Below are positions 1 through 15,200 of a DNA stretch of 64,000 nt, in pieces. A program made the position numbers and the translations under genes. The notes beneath the pieces are model-generated. The model saw only the letters and a list, made by a program, of their open reading frames with translations. It ran no database searches and was not told the origin of the DNA. Source of the DNA: Amphiura filiformis (taxonomy: Eukaryota > Echinodermata > Ophiuroidea > Amphilepidida > Amphiuridae); assembly GCF_039555335.1 (NCBI RefSeq), contig NC_092646.1:33486880-33550879 (forward strand), read 5' to 3'. Positions within the stretch are counted from its first letter, which is position 1. Every line of letters starts with the position of its first letter.

Positions 1-54
1 ACTTAAGCTAAATTTTCCACAGGGGTAGTGTGGATTTTAAATGGAATATCCCAT
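1..54. mobile_element. CCATTTGAAAT-family MITE, partial at window edge
   Basis: TTTTCCACAGGGGTAGTGTG and TTTAAATGGAATATCCCAT. Begins about 7 bp after the exon 17 donor. Confidence 0.7.
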
Positions 55-60
55 TATTAC

Positions 61-291
61 CTCATCACCAAATTTCCTGAGCTGTTTGAACACATCCAGT
101 GTCAGTGCCAAATCTTGTCTATCAGCGTGTTCCTCTGGCGTCCAATGCTGAAGCGCCACCAAGAGTCGGCTGTAGTCCATGATTCGTCTGGTAGGTGCTA
201 ACATGAGCTCAGCGAGCGTCTTCATATGTGTATTAGGTGACCGGTCGTGGGTCTTGAGAAATCCCCGAAATGCTGGCTGCTGTTCATGACA
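61..291 (-). CDS. ECT2L: ECT2L exon 17, DH conserved region 3
   Basis: 231 nt from GTGATAG|TGTCAT to GATGAG|GTAATA. It contains [19 protein letters not shown], the CR3 'L..P.qRi..Y..LL' helix that contacts Rho GTPases, then [17 protein letters not shown]. The next exon is outside the window. The donor is followed within 7 bp by a CCATTTGAAATCCACAC-family MITE. Confidence 0.92.
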
Positions 292-3200
292 CTATCACAT
301 AAAAAAAGGGTATATACCAAAAATAAAAGTTTAGCAATAGATTAAGAATTTGGGAACAACAACTTCATCAAGACCAACCAAAACGAATCTCATATTGAAA
401 TAATTTATTTAAATAATTTATTAAACAAATACTCTTGTTCATTTTACCTGGTACAAGGGTAAAACTACTGTTTCTGGTCTTGTGCTCTGTTGAGAAATGT
501 ATATCAAGTTGTTGCCACATAGGGTGCAAGCCCGGCCCCCAACTCAAACAAAAGTTGGTAACCATGAGAACTGCCAAATCTTTCAAAGACCCCCTTTGCA
601 TCAAATTTAACCCCCTTTTTCATGCAAAATCAAGGACAAACTTTGGCCCAAAACGACCCTTTTTTGTGGTTTTCAAAAACTAGAATTTCAAACACTCCTT
701 TTTATTGACTAGAATTTCAAACACCCCTTTTCAATGACATGAAATTACCGTATTTTCCCAAGGACCCCCCTTTTATCCAAATTTCACGGACAGTGCAAAT
801 TAAATACCCCTATTTTTGTGATTTCACAGTCAAATTTCGAGGACAGTGCAAATTAAATACCCCCTATTTTGCCAATTTCGCGGTCCTCGCTGCTGTGTTG
901 AGGTGGGGGCCGGGGGTGCAAATTTGAGTCAGTAATCATTGAGTATAAACATCTTTGACATTTACACAATCTGTGACATCCAGGTAACTGGGTAATAGTA
1001 TATGTTGGGGAAATATTGTCCTTCTCACCTTGTCTAGGACACCCAGGGCATTGGGGTAGTTGTTGTGAAAGTTTGTAAAAGTTTTCAGTTTTCCTTGGAA
1101 CTTGACAAAGCAGTCACCGATACACTGCTGTGGTCCCCATTGGTCTAGTCTATTCTTCAGCTCTTCCAGGAGTTGCCTATGATGAAAATAAAAAGAGAAA
1201 AATATGATGATTGAGATGATGAGATGAGTCAGGGTAGTGACGGGTGTTACAAGTTCGGTAGGATTACTAGACTCTATCCAGAGGAAAGCCCTTCAAATCA
1301 TAGGTGTGAGCAAAGAGGAAGCAAGCACAAAGCTGAACATCACATCTCGCCATCAAAGACGTCAAATGGCTGGAGCAACAGTCCTCTACAAAATGCACAC
1401 TAGCTTGTGCCCACCAGATATGAAGGCACTGCTACCAAAGCCATTTGTAGTCAGAAGAGCTACCCGCTCCAGCTTGTCCATGCCTTGCCATGCTCTCACA
1501 GTACATGTACCAGTTTCATATCTACTGGTAGGACCTTCATCCACACTGCATTCATGTTTGGAATAGCCTACCAGATGGAGTAGTCGCGAGACATATCTGA
1601 CAATGGTGCACCATCCTTCAAGAGCAGAGTGCATATATAGGGTCCACAACTTTTTAAAATAAATCGAAAAATATTTGACAAAATGCAAATGTGTAAAAAG
1701 GTATGGGTAGCCGTATTTGTTTTACACATATGGACCAAATTATAGCGTCACACGTCAATGCGTTCAGCCACAATGGTTCATTATGTAAAAAAAGAGACTG
1801 TTTTAAACAGTGTTAAAAGTTGCACCTGAGTCCATAGGAGTCAGCTCTCAAACAATACAGGTGGCCAGGTCTATGTGTTTGTAAAAGAAAACCTGACTGC
1901 TATGGACTCAGGTGCAACTTTTAAAATGGCCTCTTTTCTTACACAATTAACCATTGTAACTGAACGCAATGACGTGTGACGCTATAAATTGGTCCACATG
2001 TGTAAAACAAATAGGGCTATACATATCTTTTTACATTTTTACATTTTGTAAAATATTTTTTGACTTATTCTAAAAAGTATTAGGGGGGAACTTATAAGTT
2101 GTGGACCGTATATCTTATTACTTGTGTCTGATGCGTTACTGTATGAATGAATGAATGAATGAATGAATGAATGTACCCCTTCACTCTTGATGTTCCTTAG
2201 CTGCTGTGAACCACTGATTGGCCCATGTGGTTGCCAGTTAGTGCCTGGGTGCTTATATAAGCTCTTGACCCGTTTCACTCCTCATGGAATATTGTTCACT
2301 CTAGCATTTTATAAAAAAAAATATGACACTGGGTAGCTATAGATGAGATGAGAGCAAAGAGATTAAACTAGAGTCCAAAGTTTACCGTTTTATAAAATCT
2401 ATTTTCTGTGTTGTAATCTGTGTTGTAAAATTTGTAAATCCGTGTTTCATGAATAAGGCTTAAAATGTATAAACAATAATATTAATGTCACAATAAAGTG
2501 TTCAATATATCCTCTGATTGGAATATTCTCACGATAATAGGCCGACTCTTACGATGTTTGGAGGGATATAGGGGGTTCATGCCTTGGTAATATACCTTTA
2601 TTTCGGTATTATTACATACCTGCCAACATTGTAAAAATAAAAATCTGTACAGGGTGCGCGCGATCCGGGGTGCGCGAAGCACGCGCTCACCCGTAACGGC
2701 ACATGCTTGCCAACCTTTGGAACTAAGGTTGGTGTCTAATTAGAGTGAAGCGAGAGAAGCGAAACAAAACTTTTTTTTTTTTGAATTAAATTTTTTCTTC
2801 TAAAGTTTTTGGCAACTTTAGAGAACCACTGGACCTATTCTGAAGTGCTAAGATCATTCACAGGTAATTTGAAAAAAAAATTACAAAAAAATTACAGTTT
2901 GTTATCCTTAATATGTAAACCATTAACTAGTGTTTACCTCTTCATGTATCACATATTATAGATGCATTGGTTTTCCATGCATTTATAATATGTGCTACAT
3001 GAAGAGGTAAATATTGGTTAATGGTTTGCATATTAAAATAACAAACTGTAATTTTTCCAATTAGAAAAAAATTAACTGTGAATGATCCTTATGACCCTAG
3101 CACTTCAGAATAGGTCCAGTGGTTCTCCAAAGTCGCCAAAAACTTTGAAAAAAAAAATCTAAAAAAAAAAAAAAATCGGAACGGTTGGCAGGCATGTTAT

Positions 3201-6200
3201 TACACAGTATTTTTTATCATAAACATTGACGCACACAACTCATGATTGTTTTTAATATTTTTTCTCTTATCTTTTAACAATTTTTGTCACATCATACAAA
3301 AATTTAATTTTACGTGTTGTACCTCCGATTCTGTGATTTTTTTCCCACAGAGGATCGACTCAGCCATGTTTGATGTAGATGTAATGAGATGGATTAACTA
3401 CTTGCCTATTGGTCAAAAAGAAATTTTCATTATCAATTGGACCAATCAGCAACATTGTTAGAATAATTTCACCATACAAAAAAATTGGGGTGAATTATTT
3501 GCAAAGCTCCATTCTGATTGGTGATTAAAGTGAAGATATCACGTAATTAACCAATCAGAAGCAATGTTAGATTAGCAGGTAGTGCTCAGGGGGTTAAAGC
3601 AAAGTTGAACTCACTTGCTAACAGGCACCAAGTTATTCACATCCGTGAAGATCATCTTTAGATTATGTAGACTGATGATAGCATTGTTAGAGTTGAGTGC
3701 AGCTAATAATGGTTTGTAGTACACATCTCTGATAACACGTAGTTGCTGATAATAAGACTCTTCCGATAGGACAAGTTGTTGCGCGACTGCTTTCCGTCGA
3801 TCTGGTCCACTACCTCCTAACTGTAATTAATAATAAGATAAAAATTATGTTTGAAGGTACAAAAATAAAATCAAACAAACAAAGCAACACTCCTTTGTGC
3901 ATTTCATTTTCATATCTGAGATTCCTCAAAAAAGATCAATACTTTCATAAATTGTCAGAGCAAAATTTTCAACAAATTATTTTTATTTATAGGCATGAAA
4001 TCAATAATCTATCATTAGTATCTAAAAATGTTAATATGCAAAACTATTGCTCCAAATAATCTAAAAACCATACTATTTTTGCCAAAGTGAGGCCGAGGGA
4101 AAAAAGTGGTGAGGCAGAGGGGAAAAAGTACGGTTTTGAGATCACAAGGAGCAATAGTTTTGACCATTCAACGACTAAAGGGCAGTCAATATTTGTTTTA
4201 GATACCTTATACATAGATTTTTTAACCAAATATTTACACAACAAACCACTCTTTTCAGAAATGTCACACACAAGCCACAACTGAGTCGGTGTGTTTATGG
4301 CGTAAATAAATACAATAGTATATACAAATGGAATCAAACAAATTGAAAGTGACAGTGACGAATGAGGTTATTGACTTTTCATCTGTTATTTTACGGGTAT
4401 TGTAAAAAATCTTTTACGATTTTTCACAATACCTTGAGATTTTTCACAATACCTTGAGATTTTTCACAATACCTTGAGATTTTTCACAATACTTTGAGAT
4501 TTTTCACAATACCTTGAGATTTTTCACAATACCTTGAGATTTTTCACAATACCTTAAGATTTTTCACAATACCTTGAGATTTTTCACAATACCTTGAGAT
4601 TTTTCACAATACCTTAAGATTTTTCACAATACATTTCGCTTGAGGTCCATTTTGCTTGGACCTCAAAATATCCTTTAGGGTTGCACCCCTCAAGGCACAC
4701 ACTCCAAAAGACAACCAATGCTCAGTCATTAACCTCTAAATAATACCATCAGACAAAAAAACCCTCATTGTTAGATCATATCACCATACCACTTTCAATA
4801 TAAAGTTAATAAAATCACCTGATAGTCAACTTTTAATGCCAGTTTCCTCATTGGTCTCTTAGTTGTCATGGTAATAGCTGATGATTTACTTGATGACGTT
4901 GACAATTTTGTCAGATGCACGGAGGGTACGACTTCATCTTCATCTAGTCCATCTTCCATTTCTTCTGATATGCCTCCTTCTGAGTCAGAGAGAGCCTGGG
5001 GTTTGTTACATAAATAATGATGATAGAACGTTTTTGTTTTTAGATTGTTTTGCCTTTATAACTCAAAATTTACCCCTATAATCAAAGACGGAATTAAAAA
5101 GACTAGTTTGCATCCCATGCCGCTGTCAAACTCGTCACGACTCTTGATTGGTTAGTAGTGCATTAAAGGAAGGTTGATTCATCTGGTGCCGGTCAAAGAA
5201 AAGGAATCGCAGAAAATGGCGAAAATTATGGTACTTTTACAAGGCAAAAAGCACCTTTACTAAGCACTGTTGACATGGTACCTTTAGGAAAGACACTTTT
5301 CTATTAGTAAGACCTTAACCTAACCTTTGAGACAGTTTGTGTATTTGAAGGTGCAAAATGTAAGGCACACTGTTTTACTGCCGCGTTAAGAAACTCAATC
5401 GTCACAACACTCATAAACAAACTGTGTCCAAGATAAATAATAAATAAATAATATTTGTACATGTGTCTATTATAGTAATTAAACTAATTATTTTAAGATC
5501 TGTAAAGTAATTGTGATGTATTTTGTTAGTTTATGTCTTTTAATATGTTTGCTTTCTGGGCAACAAGGGAGAACAGTGCTATGCACCCTTTGCATGGATC
5601 CGCCATCTTGCTACCAAAATGAGGTCCTTCATGCAAACACATGCACAAAAAGTGCTTTTCAAGCAACGAGTCATAAGGCCTTTGCAAAGCAAAGCAAGAG
5701 TTTCATACACCCTCTGAGAAAGATTCAACCTGAATCTTCAGGGTGAGTTTCAAATGGAGCTGCAGTGTTCATTCCATTTATAATTCATACTCAACCTGTG
5801 GCACAGTGACATCGCCCCGATATCTTCATAGTAGAAATCGCCATGGTAGGTTGAATCCACAGCCACCTATGACCATTTTATTCTGACCTTATGAGATGCA
5901 TATTATTAGCGAAGTGACTTGACTAAGGCTACTGACAAGACGGTGTAATTGATTTTTCGCTCTGTGAGCAAGCTTGTATACGACATTGCGGTCAATGGTT
6001 ATACTCTCTCCACTTGAGTGAGTGCCGCTATAGCCTGCTGCGCGCTGTAGTCCATATAGGACCAACGCAATATAAAATTGAGAGTTTTGGTCAAATTTTG
6101 ACTTCAAAGCGCACGGCCAATTTTCAAAGCGCACGCTAACGACTATCAGTGTATGAGACCACATCTGGTTTCTTGAGAAAAAATTCATTTACGGGAGATA

Positions 6201-9200
6201 TTCATCATTTTGTAACCCAGTATCCGAAGATTTTCGTCTGATATCAAAATCGTGCATAGCAATTCACGTGTATGGATCCCGTGTATTCATTTTAATGTCT
6301 CTGCTGCACCAAATAATTATTAGCCAGGCGATGTCGGTGTGTGTGGCAGATATTTCCAAAATCTCCATGGGGGAGCGTGGATTTAAATGGAATAGCCCAT
6401 TGCGGTTTTCCTCATCGCATTGAGGATATGATTGGATGCTTTGCCTGAACCCCCTGAGCACTACCTGCCGATCTAACATTGCCTCTGATTGGTCAATTAC
6501 ATGATATCTTCACTTTAATCACCAATCAGAATGGAGCTTTGCAAATAATTCACCCAAACTTTTTTATGTGGTGAAATCATTCTAACAATGTTGCTGATTG
6601 GTCCAATTGATAATGAAAACTTCTTTTTGGCCAATTGACAGGTAGTTCTCATGGGGTTAACATACCTGTTTGATATTAGCGTTTTCTTTTCTACTCTTCA
6701 TAGATGCTCTGTCCTGCAAACCATTTTCAAGTCCACCATTACTAGCTGCCCCTGAATATTCCATCAGTTTTCTACTTAAAAAGTTGACTGGCTCCTCCTG
6801 TAAGGAGAAAATATTATTGTGCTATTACAGTTGAAATCCAAACACCCCCTATGGAAGACATGAACTTAATTTTCCACACAAGGAGTGTCAATTTCAAATG
6901 GAGTCATCCATTCAGGTAACCCCATTTGAAATTCACACTCCATGTGTGGAAGATTAACGTCATGACTTCCATAGGGGGTATGAATTTCAACTGAAAAAGC
7001 TCATTTGTGGTTTTCACATACTGACAAACTCTTGATAACTGGAAACTATCCCTTTATGCTATACCAACTGTAGAGGGCAACATAGTTGTCAAATTTTGTA
7101 GCACCAAGCCATTTTTAGATCACAGATACCTCCAATGGATGAACTGTGCGAGACACTTCATGAGTTAAAAAGGGATAGGATGGTCCATCATATTTGGTCA
7201 GTTTACATTGCTTGTATTATCTGACTATTTTAGTGAGTTTTTTGTTAAAAAATATAAAAAATCACAGAATTTCATTCTTGTGAACGATGTAGGCTAAAAC
7301 TGCATTCCAAATTGTAGTTGAATTTTTCTCACAGGGTGTATGATATTAAAATGGAGCTGCCTAATGTGTTTATTCCATTTGAAATTCATACTCCCTCTGT
7401 AGATGATATTTCCAAAATCTTCCACAGGAGTAGTGTGAATTTTAAATGGAATAGCCATTGGCAGAGCATGGATTCACATCATGGATGGAGACCCCCCACA
7501 AAGTTCTCAGCAATAACTGGACTGATGATAGCAGTCTATTTTGTATTGATGTGCCTGTATGGGATTTGTGAATTAGAGAATAAAGGTATTGGTTTTAGCC
7601 ACTGGAGTGCATCTATCGTCTCATATAACACAGGCGACATCATTATTTAAGTAAAACAACAAGGAAGCCGAGTTGTTTTACGCCAAAAAATAATGATGTC
7701 GCCCGTGTTATATGAGACGATAGATGCAACGACAGCTGCTAAAAACAATACCTTTATTCTCATTCTTAAACACTTCAATTCAAATAGAAATATCATAAGT
7801 ATTACAAATTTTAATCAAATTAAATCCTACATTTTATAAGGAACTACCTAGGGCTTAAAATTGACCAGTCCCGTTGTTGCTATGCGTCTCCGATTGGTTC
7901 AAATAGCAAGCACGCGTATCGCGTTGATGCACACGCGCTGACCCGTGTGATATCGTGTCATATCACACGGGTAAGAACCAATGAGATTGCAGGAGCATTC
8001 TCAAGTGTTTAAGAATAAGACACATCAACATCTCAGCACATGTGCATTGATGTCCAATCATCTCTCCACAAGTTATACCGTAAAGGTTCGCCTAATGCCG
8101 CTATGGGTTCTCTTGACATAAGTGGAATTTTAGGCAAATCTAAAAAGTGCCCTCCTGTAAAATTCACACCTGCATGGAACCTTAATTCTTGTTGGGATTT
8201 TAGAGGAGGGAGCTCTCTATTTACCCCTAGCAAAAGAGTCCAAGTGCGCCATTAAGTCCGATTCAGACTCCTCATTGCAGCGCGGTACAATACATGAAAA
8301 TGTACATTTCAATTTCATCGCGTGATGTTGCGATGTTTTAAAAGCATGTGGGATCTGCATCTCCTTTTATGGTCATTCTGTCAACCTTGATTTTCCAGCA
8401 GCCAATCACAACCGTGCACAGCTGCGATATCGCAGAACAAAATCCAAATCCATCGCGGACTGAAATTTCCACCGCGCAATGAGCATTTTCAACGCCGAGC
8501 TCGTAAAAACCTGGCTCCGATTTCAGTTATTATAGCACCGCAGCATTGCATCGCGCTGTGATGTGGAATCTGAATCAGATTTTAGGCAAATCTTAAAAGT
8601 ATGTATTTATTATCCAAAAAAGCAATAACTCACCACATCAGGTTGTGATTCCAAAGCAGAGAGTGCTTGCATCAGAGCTGGTGTGACTTGCTCAAATTGG
8701 CTATGCATTGTGGGTAAAGCACTGAAGATGAGCTCTCCTGAAATAATAATAATAAAATAAAATAAATTGTAGTGATGAAGTAGTTCTAAAATAAAAATAA
8801 GAAATAAAAAAAAAACTCGTTCACGTCTGATGATGCTGTCAATCAAACTCAACACGGTATGTGATTGGTCGTAACATGTAAATATGGTGCCTTAATCAGA
8901 GAAAAGGAATCGCAGAAAATGGCAGATGATGTTGGTACTGTTATAAGGCAAAAAGCAACATTTCTAGGCAGTGTTGATAAGGGCATATTGATTTTCCATT
9001 GCGTTCTGAAATTTTAATGATCACAACAAATTCTAAACAAACTGTATAATTGCGTGATTAAAAAAACTCAAGCTAAATAGTAAATGACTTGACTTTACTT
9101 GTGACTCGACCACCCATTGACTTGCGTGACTTGTGACTCGACCACCTGTTGACCTGACTTTAATTGTAACTTGACCACCCGTTGACTTGACTGGACTTGT

Positions 9201-12200
9201 GACTCGACCACTCATTGACTTGATTGGACTTGTGACTCGGCCACCCATTGACTTGACTGGTCTTGTGACTCGACCACCCATTGACTTGCGTGACTTGTGA
9301 CTTGACCACCTGTTGACCTGACTTTAATTGTAACTTGACCACCCGCTGACTTGACTGGACTTGTGACTTGACCACCTGTTGACCTGACTTTAATTGTAAC
9401 TTGACCACCTGCTGACTTGACTGGACTTGTGACTTGACCACCCATTGACTTTACTTTACTTGTGACTCGACCTCCCGTTGACTTGATTGGACTTATGACT
9501 CAATCACCCGTTGACTTTACTTTACTTGTGCCTCGACCACCCATTGATTTGACTTGACTGGACTTGTGACTTGTGACTGGACAACCCGTTGACTTGACTG
9601 GACTTGTGACTCGACCACCTGTTGACTGGACTTGTAACTTGACCACCCATTGGCTTGACTGGACTTGTGACTCGACCACTCATTGACTTGACTGGACTTG
9701 TGACTCGGCCAGTCGGCCACCCATTGACTTGACTGGACTTGTGCCTCGACCACCCATTGATTTGACTTGACTGGACTTGTGACTGGACAACCCGTTGACT
9801 TGACTGGACTTGTGACTCGACCACCTGTTGACTGGACTTGTAACTTGACCACCCGTTGACTTGACTGGACTTGTGACTCGACCACCTGTTGACTGGACTT
9901 GTAACTTGACCACCCATTGGCTTGACTGGACTTGTGACTCGGCCACCCATTGACTTGACTGGACTTGTGCCTCGACCACCCATTGATTTGACTTGACTGG
10001 ACTTGTGACTGGACAACCCGTTGACTTGACTGGACTTGTGACTCGACCACCTGTTGACTGGACTTGTAACTTGACCACCCATTGGCTTGACTGGACTTGT
10101 GACTCGGCCACCCATTGACTTGACTGGACTTGTGCCTCGACCACCCATTGATTTGACTTGACTGGACTTGTGACTGGACAACCCGTTGACTTGACTGGAC
10201 TTGTGACTCGACCACCTGTTGACTGGACTTGTAACTTGACCACCCATTGGCTTGACTGGACTTGTGACTCGGCCACCCATTGACTTGACTGGACTTGTGA
10301 CCCGGCCAGTCGACCACTCATTGACTTGACTGGACTCATTATGCCAACACTGCCACTTACCTAACATATCAGCCAATATCTGATCTTGCGTCTGCTTGAA
10401 ATATGGCCGTAAGAATTCCTGGCATCTTATTGTTGCCTCCTGTACTCTGTCAGCCATAGCTAGCCATGCCTCAAGACGATCAAGCTGGAAGTACTCTGAT
10501 ACAGGGTTAAGATCTCTCTTGTTGTGGCCCTGCCATTCTCCTAGAACTGAAGAGAAATGATGAGTATAATAATGTATCATGGATAGATATTGCCATTTCT
10601 TAAAGGTGGGTGGTACGATACACACTAACATCGCCTGGTTAATAATTACATTGTACAGCAGAGACACTAAAATGAATACACGGGATTGATACACGTGAAT
10701 GTGCTATGCACGATTTGATATTCAGACGATAAATCTTTGGATACCGGGGTAGAAAATAATGAATATCTCCCATAATTTTTTTATTCTAAAGAAGCCATAT
10801 TTTTTTCCTTGCACTTGAACATACGTGTTGAAAAGATATGATAGTCGTTAGCTTGCGTATTGAGAAAGAAGCATGCGTATTGAGTTCAAAAACTGACAAA
10901 GATTCTGATGTGCCGAACTATAGCGCAGCTCGTGGAGGCAGTCTAAAAGCAGATGACCTCATGCCATATACATGCTCACGCACACACAGAGAGGTCAGTT
11001 ACCAGGCTATTGTCAGTAGCCTTAGTCGGATGTCCCTCGGCTCATTATGCGTCTCAAAACTATTAAACAGGTCAGAACAAAATGGCCATGCGTGGCTGTG
11101 GATTCAACCTACCATGGTGATTTCTGCCATGAAGATATCAGGGCGATGACACTGTGCAATAGTAAGTGCCTTTTAACGCGGCTGTGTACTCTAGACATTG
11201 TTTCTTTCGCAAAATTGAGTTTTTTTGATATGTTTGTACTTTGTTATGTTTTTTATAAATACAAGGAATAAAAATCCAGATTTGTAAACTCCAACTGTAA
11301 TATTTTAAGGATTTTATTTTCCTATTCCACTCGTGTTTTAAATTGAAAAGGAAAGAAAATCTTTGTTGTACCAGCAGGGTACATCGCTTGGCGCAACTAA
11401 CGCATCGCGTTGCGTGTCGCGAAATTTGTTAACGCACAAATACGCTTACGCATACGCCACGCTTATCTGCATCTTGCGGCGCATCTTATGGAAACACCAT
11501 GGAAGCACTGATTTCACAAAAACCTAGTGGTCAAATGGTTCCTTTTAGCTGATAAAATGTGGGTTTTTCAAGTTCTTTCCCCGATTTAAATATCAAGTTA
11601 TGAATGGATTTCGCTCAGTTAAACTTCTCAAGGGGTTGTGGATTAACCCGATGTTCCCGTAATATAAGGTAGAAAAACAAAAACTGTCGCATTCTTCTGT
11701 GAGATTCGATGAAAGTGCAAAATATGATCACTTTAAACTTCAACGGCCATTATTTCAATGTTCATTTTCTCGGTAAAATGACGATTAAGGTACACCATAA
11801 CTCAATAAATACAGCATCTATACAATGTAGGTAAGCAAACATGATCATCGTAAAAAGCATGATCGACTCAAGAAACGGTTTTCTCATTTTTTTATATTTT
11901 GATCTATTTCCGATTTTAGGCATCATTTTGTGCAAATAGGCGTTTGTGAATTTCAAAAAGTTCAATTTGATGCCTGATATGGTCAATATCTCAATAACTA
12001 AGGCCGATATCAAAAAAATTAAAAAAACGTTTTTGGAATGGAGCCTCAAGATTGAGCTAAAAACAAAATAAAATATTTTGGAAAGAGCTAGTGTTTTTTG
12101 TTATGATGTACCTAACAAATATTGCCAAAAACTCACTTTTTGTGATTTTCTTCATAATTGTTGTTTTTACCCCAAATCTGTATTTATATTAAGATTTATT

Positions 12201-15200
12201 GATGTCTTGCCCTTATAAAAATGTATACTTTTATATGTCTTGCGCTAATAATTACAAAGTTATTGCACTTTTACTACATGCATGTCTGAGAGTACACAGC
12301 TGCCTTAATGCACCTGTAAATTCCATTAAATGTCTGAATAAAATTACATTTTAAACCTTCCCATTAAAGCCATATTGTAACATTTCCAGAACAAATAGAT
12401 TAGTATTTCTTTTCCATAAAATGTTAGATTTTACTATCTGATATGTCCCCTTACAATTTTAAGCCGGATAACAGACATAAAGCTAAGAAAATTGGAATTT
12501 ATTATTTATATGATATTTTTGCTAATCTGCAATAAATTTTTTGTACATAAACATTATGTAGCCAGAAGTTTCCAACATTTTAATGAGAAAAGTGGGGGGA
12601 TGAGGCTGTGGATCACAAAATGCCCTTTTAATTGCCAGTTAGTTCTAAAGGATAATGATTAACCTATGTTTCCTTTAGCAACAGAGGATAATATTTTTCA
12701 ATATCAAAATTGGTGCTCTATGTGGAATCAGGAGAAAGCCAATCTCTTGATTTAATACTCACTATGTGCATAGTTGGACGAAGCTGAGGTAGTTAACGGT
12801 GATGTAAATTTCATACCAGTAAGACGACCCAACTGCCATAGCATACTGCTACCTGAGTCTAAACACACATGGAAAAAGATTATAAAACAAGGTTTAGGCG
12901 ATGGAGGCTTTCTAATAGGTCAGCCGGTGGGGCATTTTTCTTTTTTGAGCAAATGACTCTAAAAAGCACCAAAATCATAATTTTTCCCTCGCTTTGCTCA
13001 TATTTTTTGCGGTCAAAATAAAATATGGGTCAGTCGGGCCCATAGAATTGGGTGTTACTGGTCAATTTATAATGGTACAGAAACAACAAGAAAGTTAACA
13101 AGTTCAAATTAGAAATTTCCAAATCAAAAACAAATTAAGGCAAAGGAGAAAATGGCAAAAAAGGCATAAGCGGACACGATTTTATAAAATAGGTTTTTGG
13201 GCACGCTGCCATCCTCATTCATGACAATAGAGGATCACATTTTGTCAACGCTCAGTTGTCAGTAACAATAACAGTGTCGCCTCTCAAAATTTAGTACTCT
13301 TAGGGTTAATTCAGGTCTATGCACCTGTAGCAGCAAGTAATGGGGGGATGGTCCATACAATCACCCCCCCCCCCATGTTAATGCCTGATAATGGGTTTCT
13401 GAACAAATTAACCTCACATTTGCCCATTTTAGCCCTAAAAGTGCACATTTTCGCACACATTTATTCGACTTTTACACCATATTTCATCAGTTTAGCTTCA
13501 AAATAGTAACATTTTTCGCGCGCAATTGTACCATAGACTTATTCTGTCCCCAATGTCCCTTCAATTTTTTCCAACTCCATCCCCCCCCCCATGTCAAAAA
13601 GAAATCTACGCCACTGAACACTGTCCAAATCTGATGGTGCTAGATGAATCCAAAGAGTCTCCCAAAAATGCTTGGTTTCAGGGTGATCCAATGTTTGTAC
13701 ATTGGTGAATGTATATACTAACCTGTAGCAGCAAGTGGGACAAAGACATCAACATGGCCCCCTGAGTCTGCTGATGCTAGATGATTCAAAGAGTCTCCCA
13801 AAAATGCTTGGTTTCAGGGTGATCCAATGTTTGTACATTGGTGAATGTATATACTAACCTGTAGCAGCAAGTGGGACAAAGACATCAACATGGCCCTCTG
13901 AGTCTGCTGACGCTAGATGACTACAAAGAGTCTCCCAGAAATGCTTGGTTTCACGGTGATTCAATGTTTGTACATTGGTGAATGTATGTACTAACCTGTA
14001 GCAGCAAGTGGGACAAATACATCAACATGGCCCCCTGAGTCTGCTGGCACTAGATGACTACAAAGAGTCTCCCAAAAATGCTTGGTTTCAGGGTGATCCA
14101 ATGTTTGTACATTGGTGAATGTATATACTAACCTGTAGCAGCAAGTGGGACAAAGACATCAACATGGCCCCCTGAGTCTGCTGACGCTAGATGACTACAA
14201 AGAGTCTCCCAGAAATGCTTGGTTTCAGGGTGATTCAATGTTTGTACATTGGTGAATGTATATACTAACCTGTAGCAGCAAGTGGGACAAAGACATCAAC
14301 ACGGCCCCCTGAGTCTGCTGATGCTGGATGACTACAAAGAGTCTCCCAAAAATGCTTGGTTTCAGGGTGATCCAATGTTTGTACATTGGTGAATGTATGT
14401 ACTAACCTGTAGCAGCAAGTGGGACAAAGACATCAACATGGCCCCCTGAGTCTGCTGGCACTAGATGACTACAAAGAGTCTCCCAAAAATGCTTGGTTTC
14501 AGGGTGATCCAATGTTTGTACATTGGTGAATGTATGTACTAACCTGTAGCAGCAAGTGGGACAAAGACATCAACACAGCCCCCTGAGTCTGCTGAAACTA
14601 GATGACTACAAAGAGTCTCCCAAAAATGCTTGGTTTCAGGGCGATCCAATGTTTGTACATTGGTGAATGTATGTACTAACCTGTAGCAGCAAGTGGGACA
14701 AAGACATCAATACAGCCCCCTGAGTCTGCTGACACTAGATGACTACAAAGAGTCTCCCAAAAATGCTTGGTTCCAGGGTGATCCAATGTTTGTACATTGG
14801 TGAATGTATGTACTAACCTGTAGCAGCAAGTGGGACAAAGACATCAACACGGCCCCCTGAGTCTGCTGACACTAGATGACTACAAAGAGTCTCCCAAAAA
14901 TGCTTGGTTTCAGGGCGATCCAATGTTTGTACATTGGTGAATGTATGTACTAACCTGTAGCAGCAAGTGGGACAAAGACATCAACACTGCCCCCTGAGTC
15001 TGCTGGCACTAGATGACTACAAAGAGTCTCCCAAAAATGCTTGGTTCCAGGGTGATCCAATGTTTGTACATTGGTGAATGTATGTACTAACCTGTAGCAG
15101 CAAGTGGGACAAAGACATCAACACTGCCCCCTGAGTCTGCTGGCACTAGATGACTACAAAGAGTCTCCCAAAAATGCTTGGTTTCAGGGCGATCCAATGT

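Noticed and set aside
9517-10694. Open frames of 219, 266 and 390 codons on the minus strand
   Set aside because: They read the 33-bp minisatellite in all three frames; only the first ~61 codons of the longest belong to a real exon (ECT2L exon 11).
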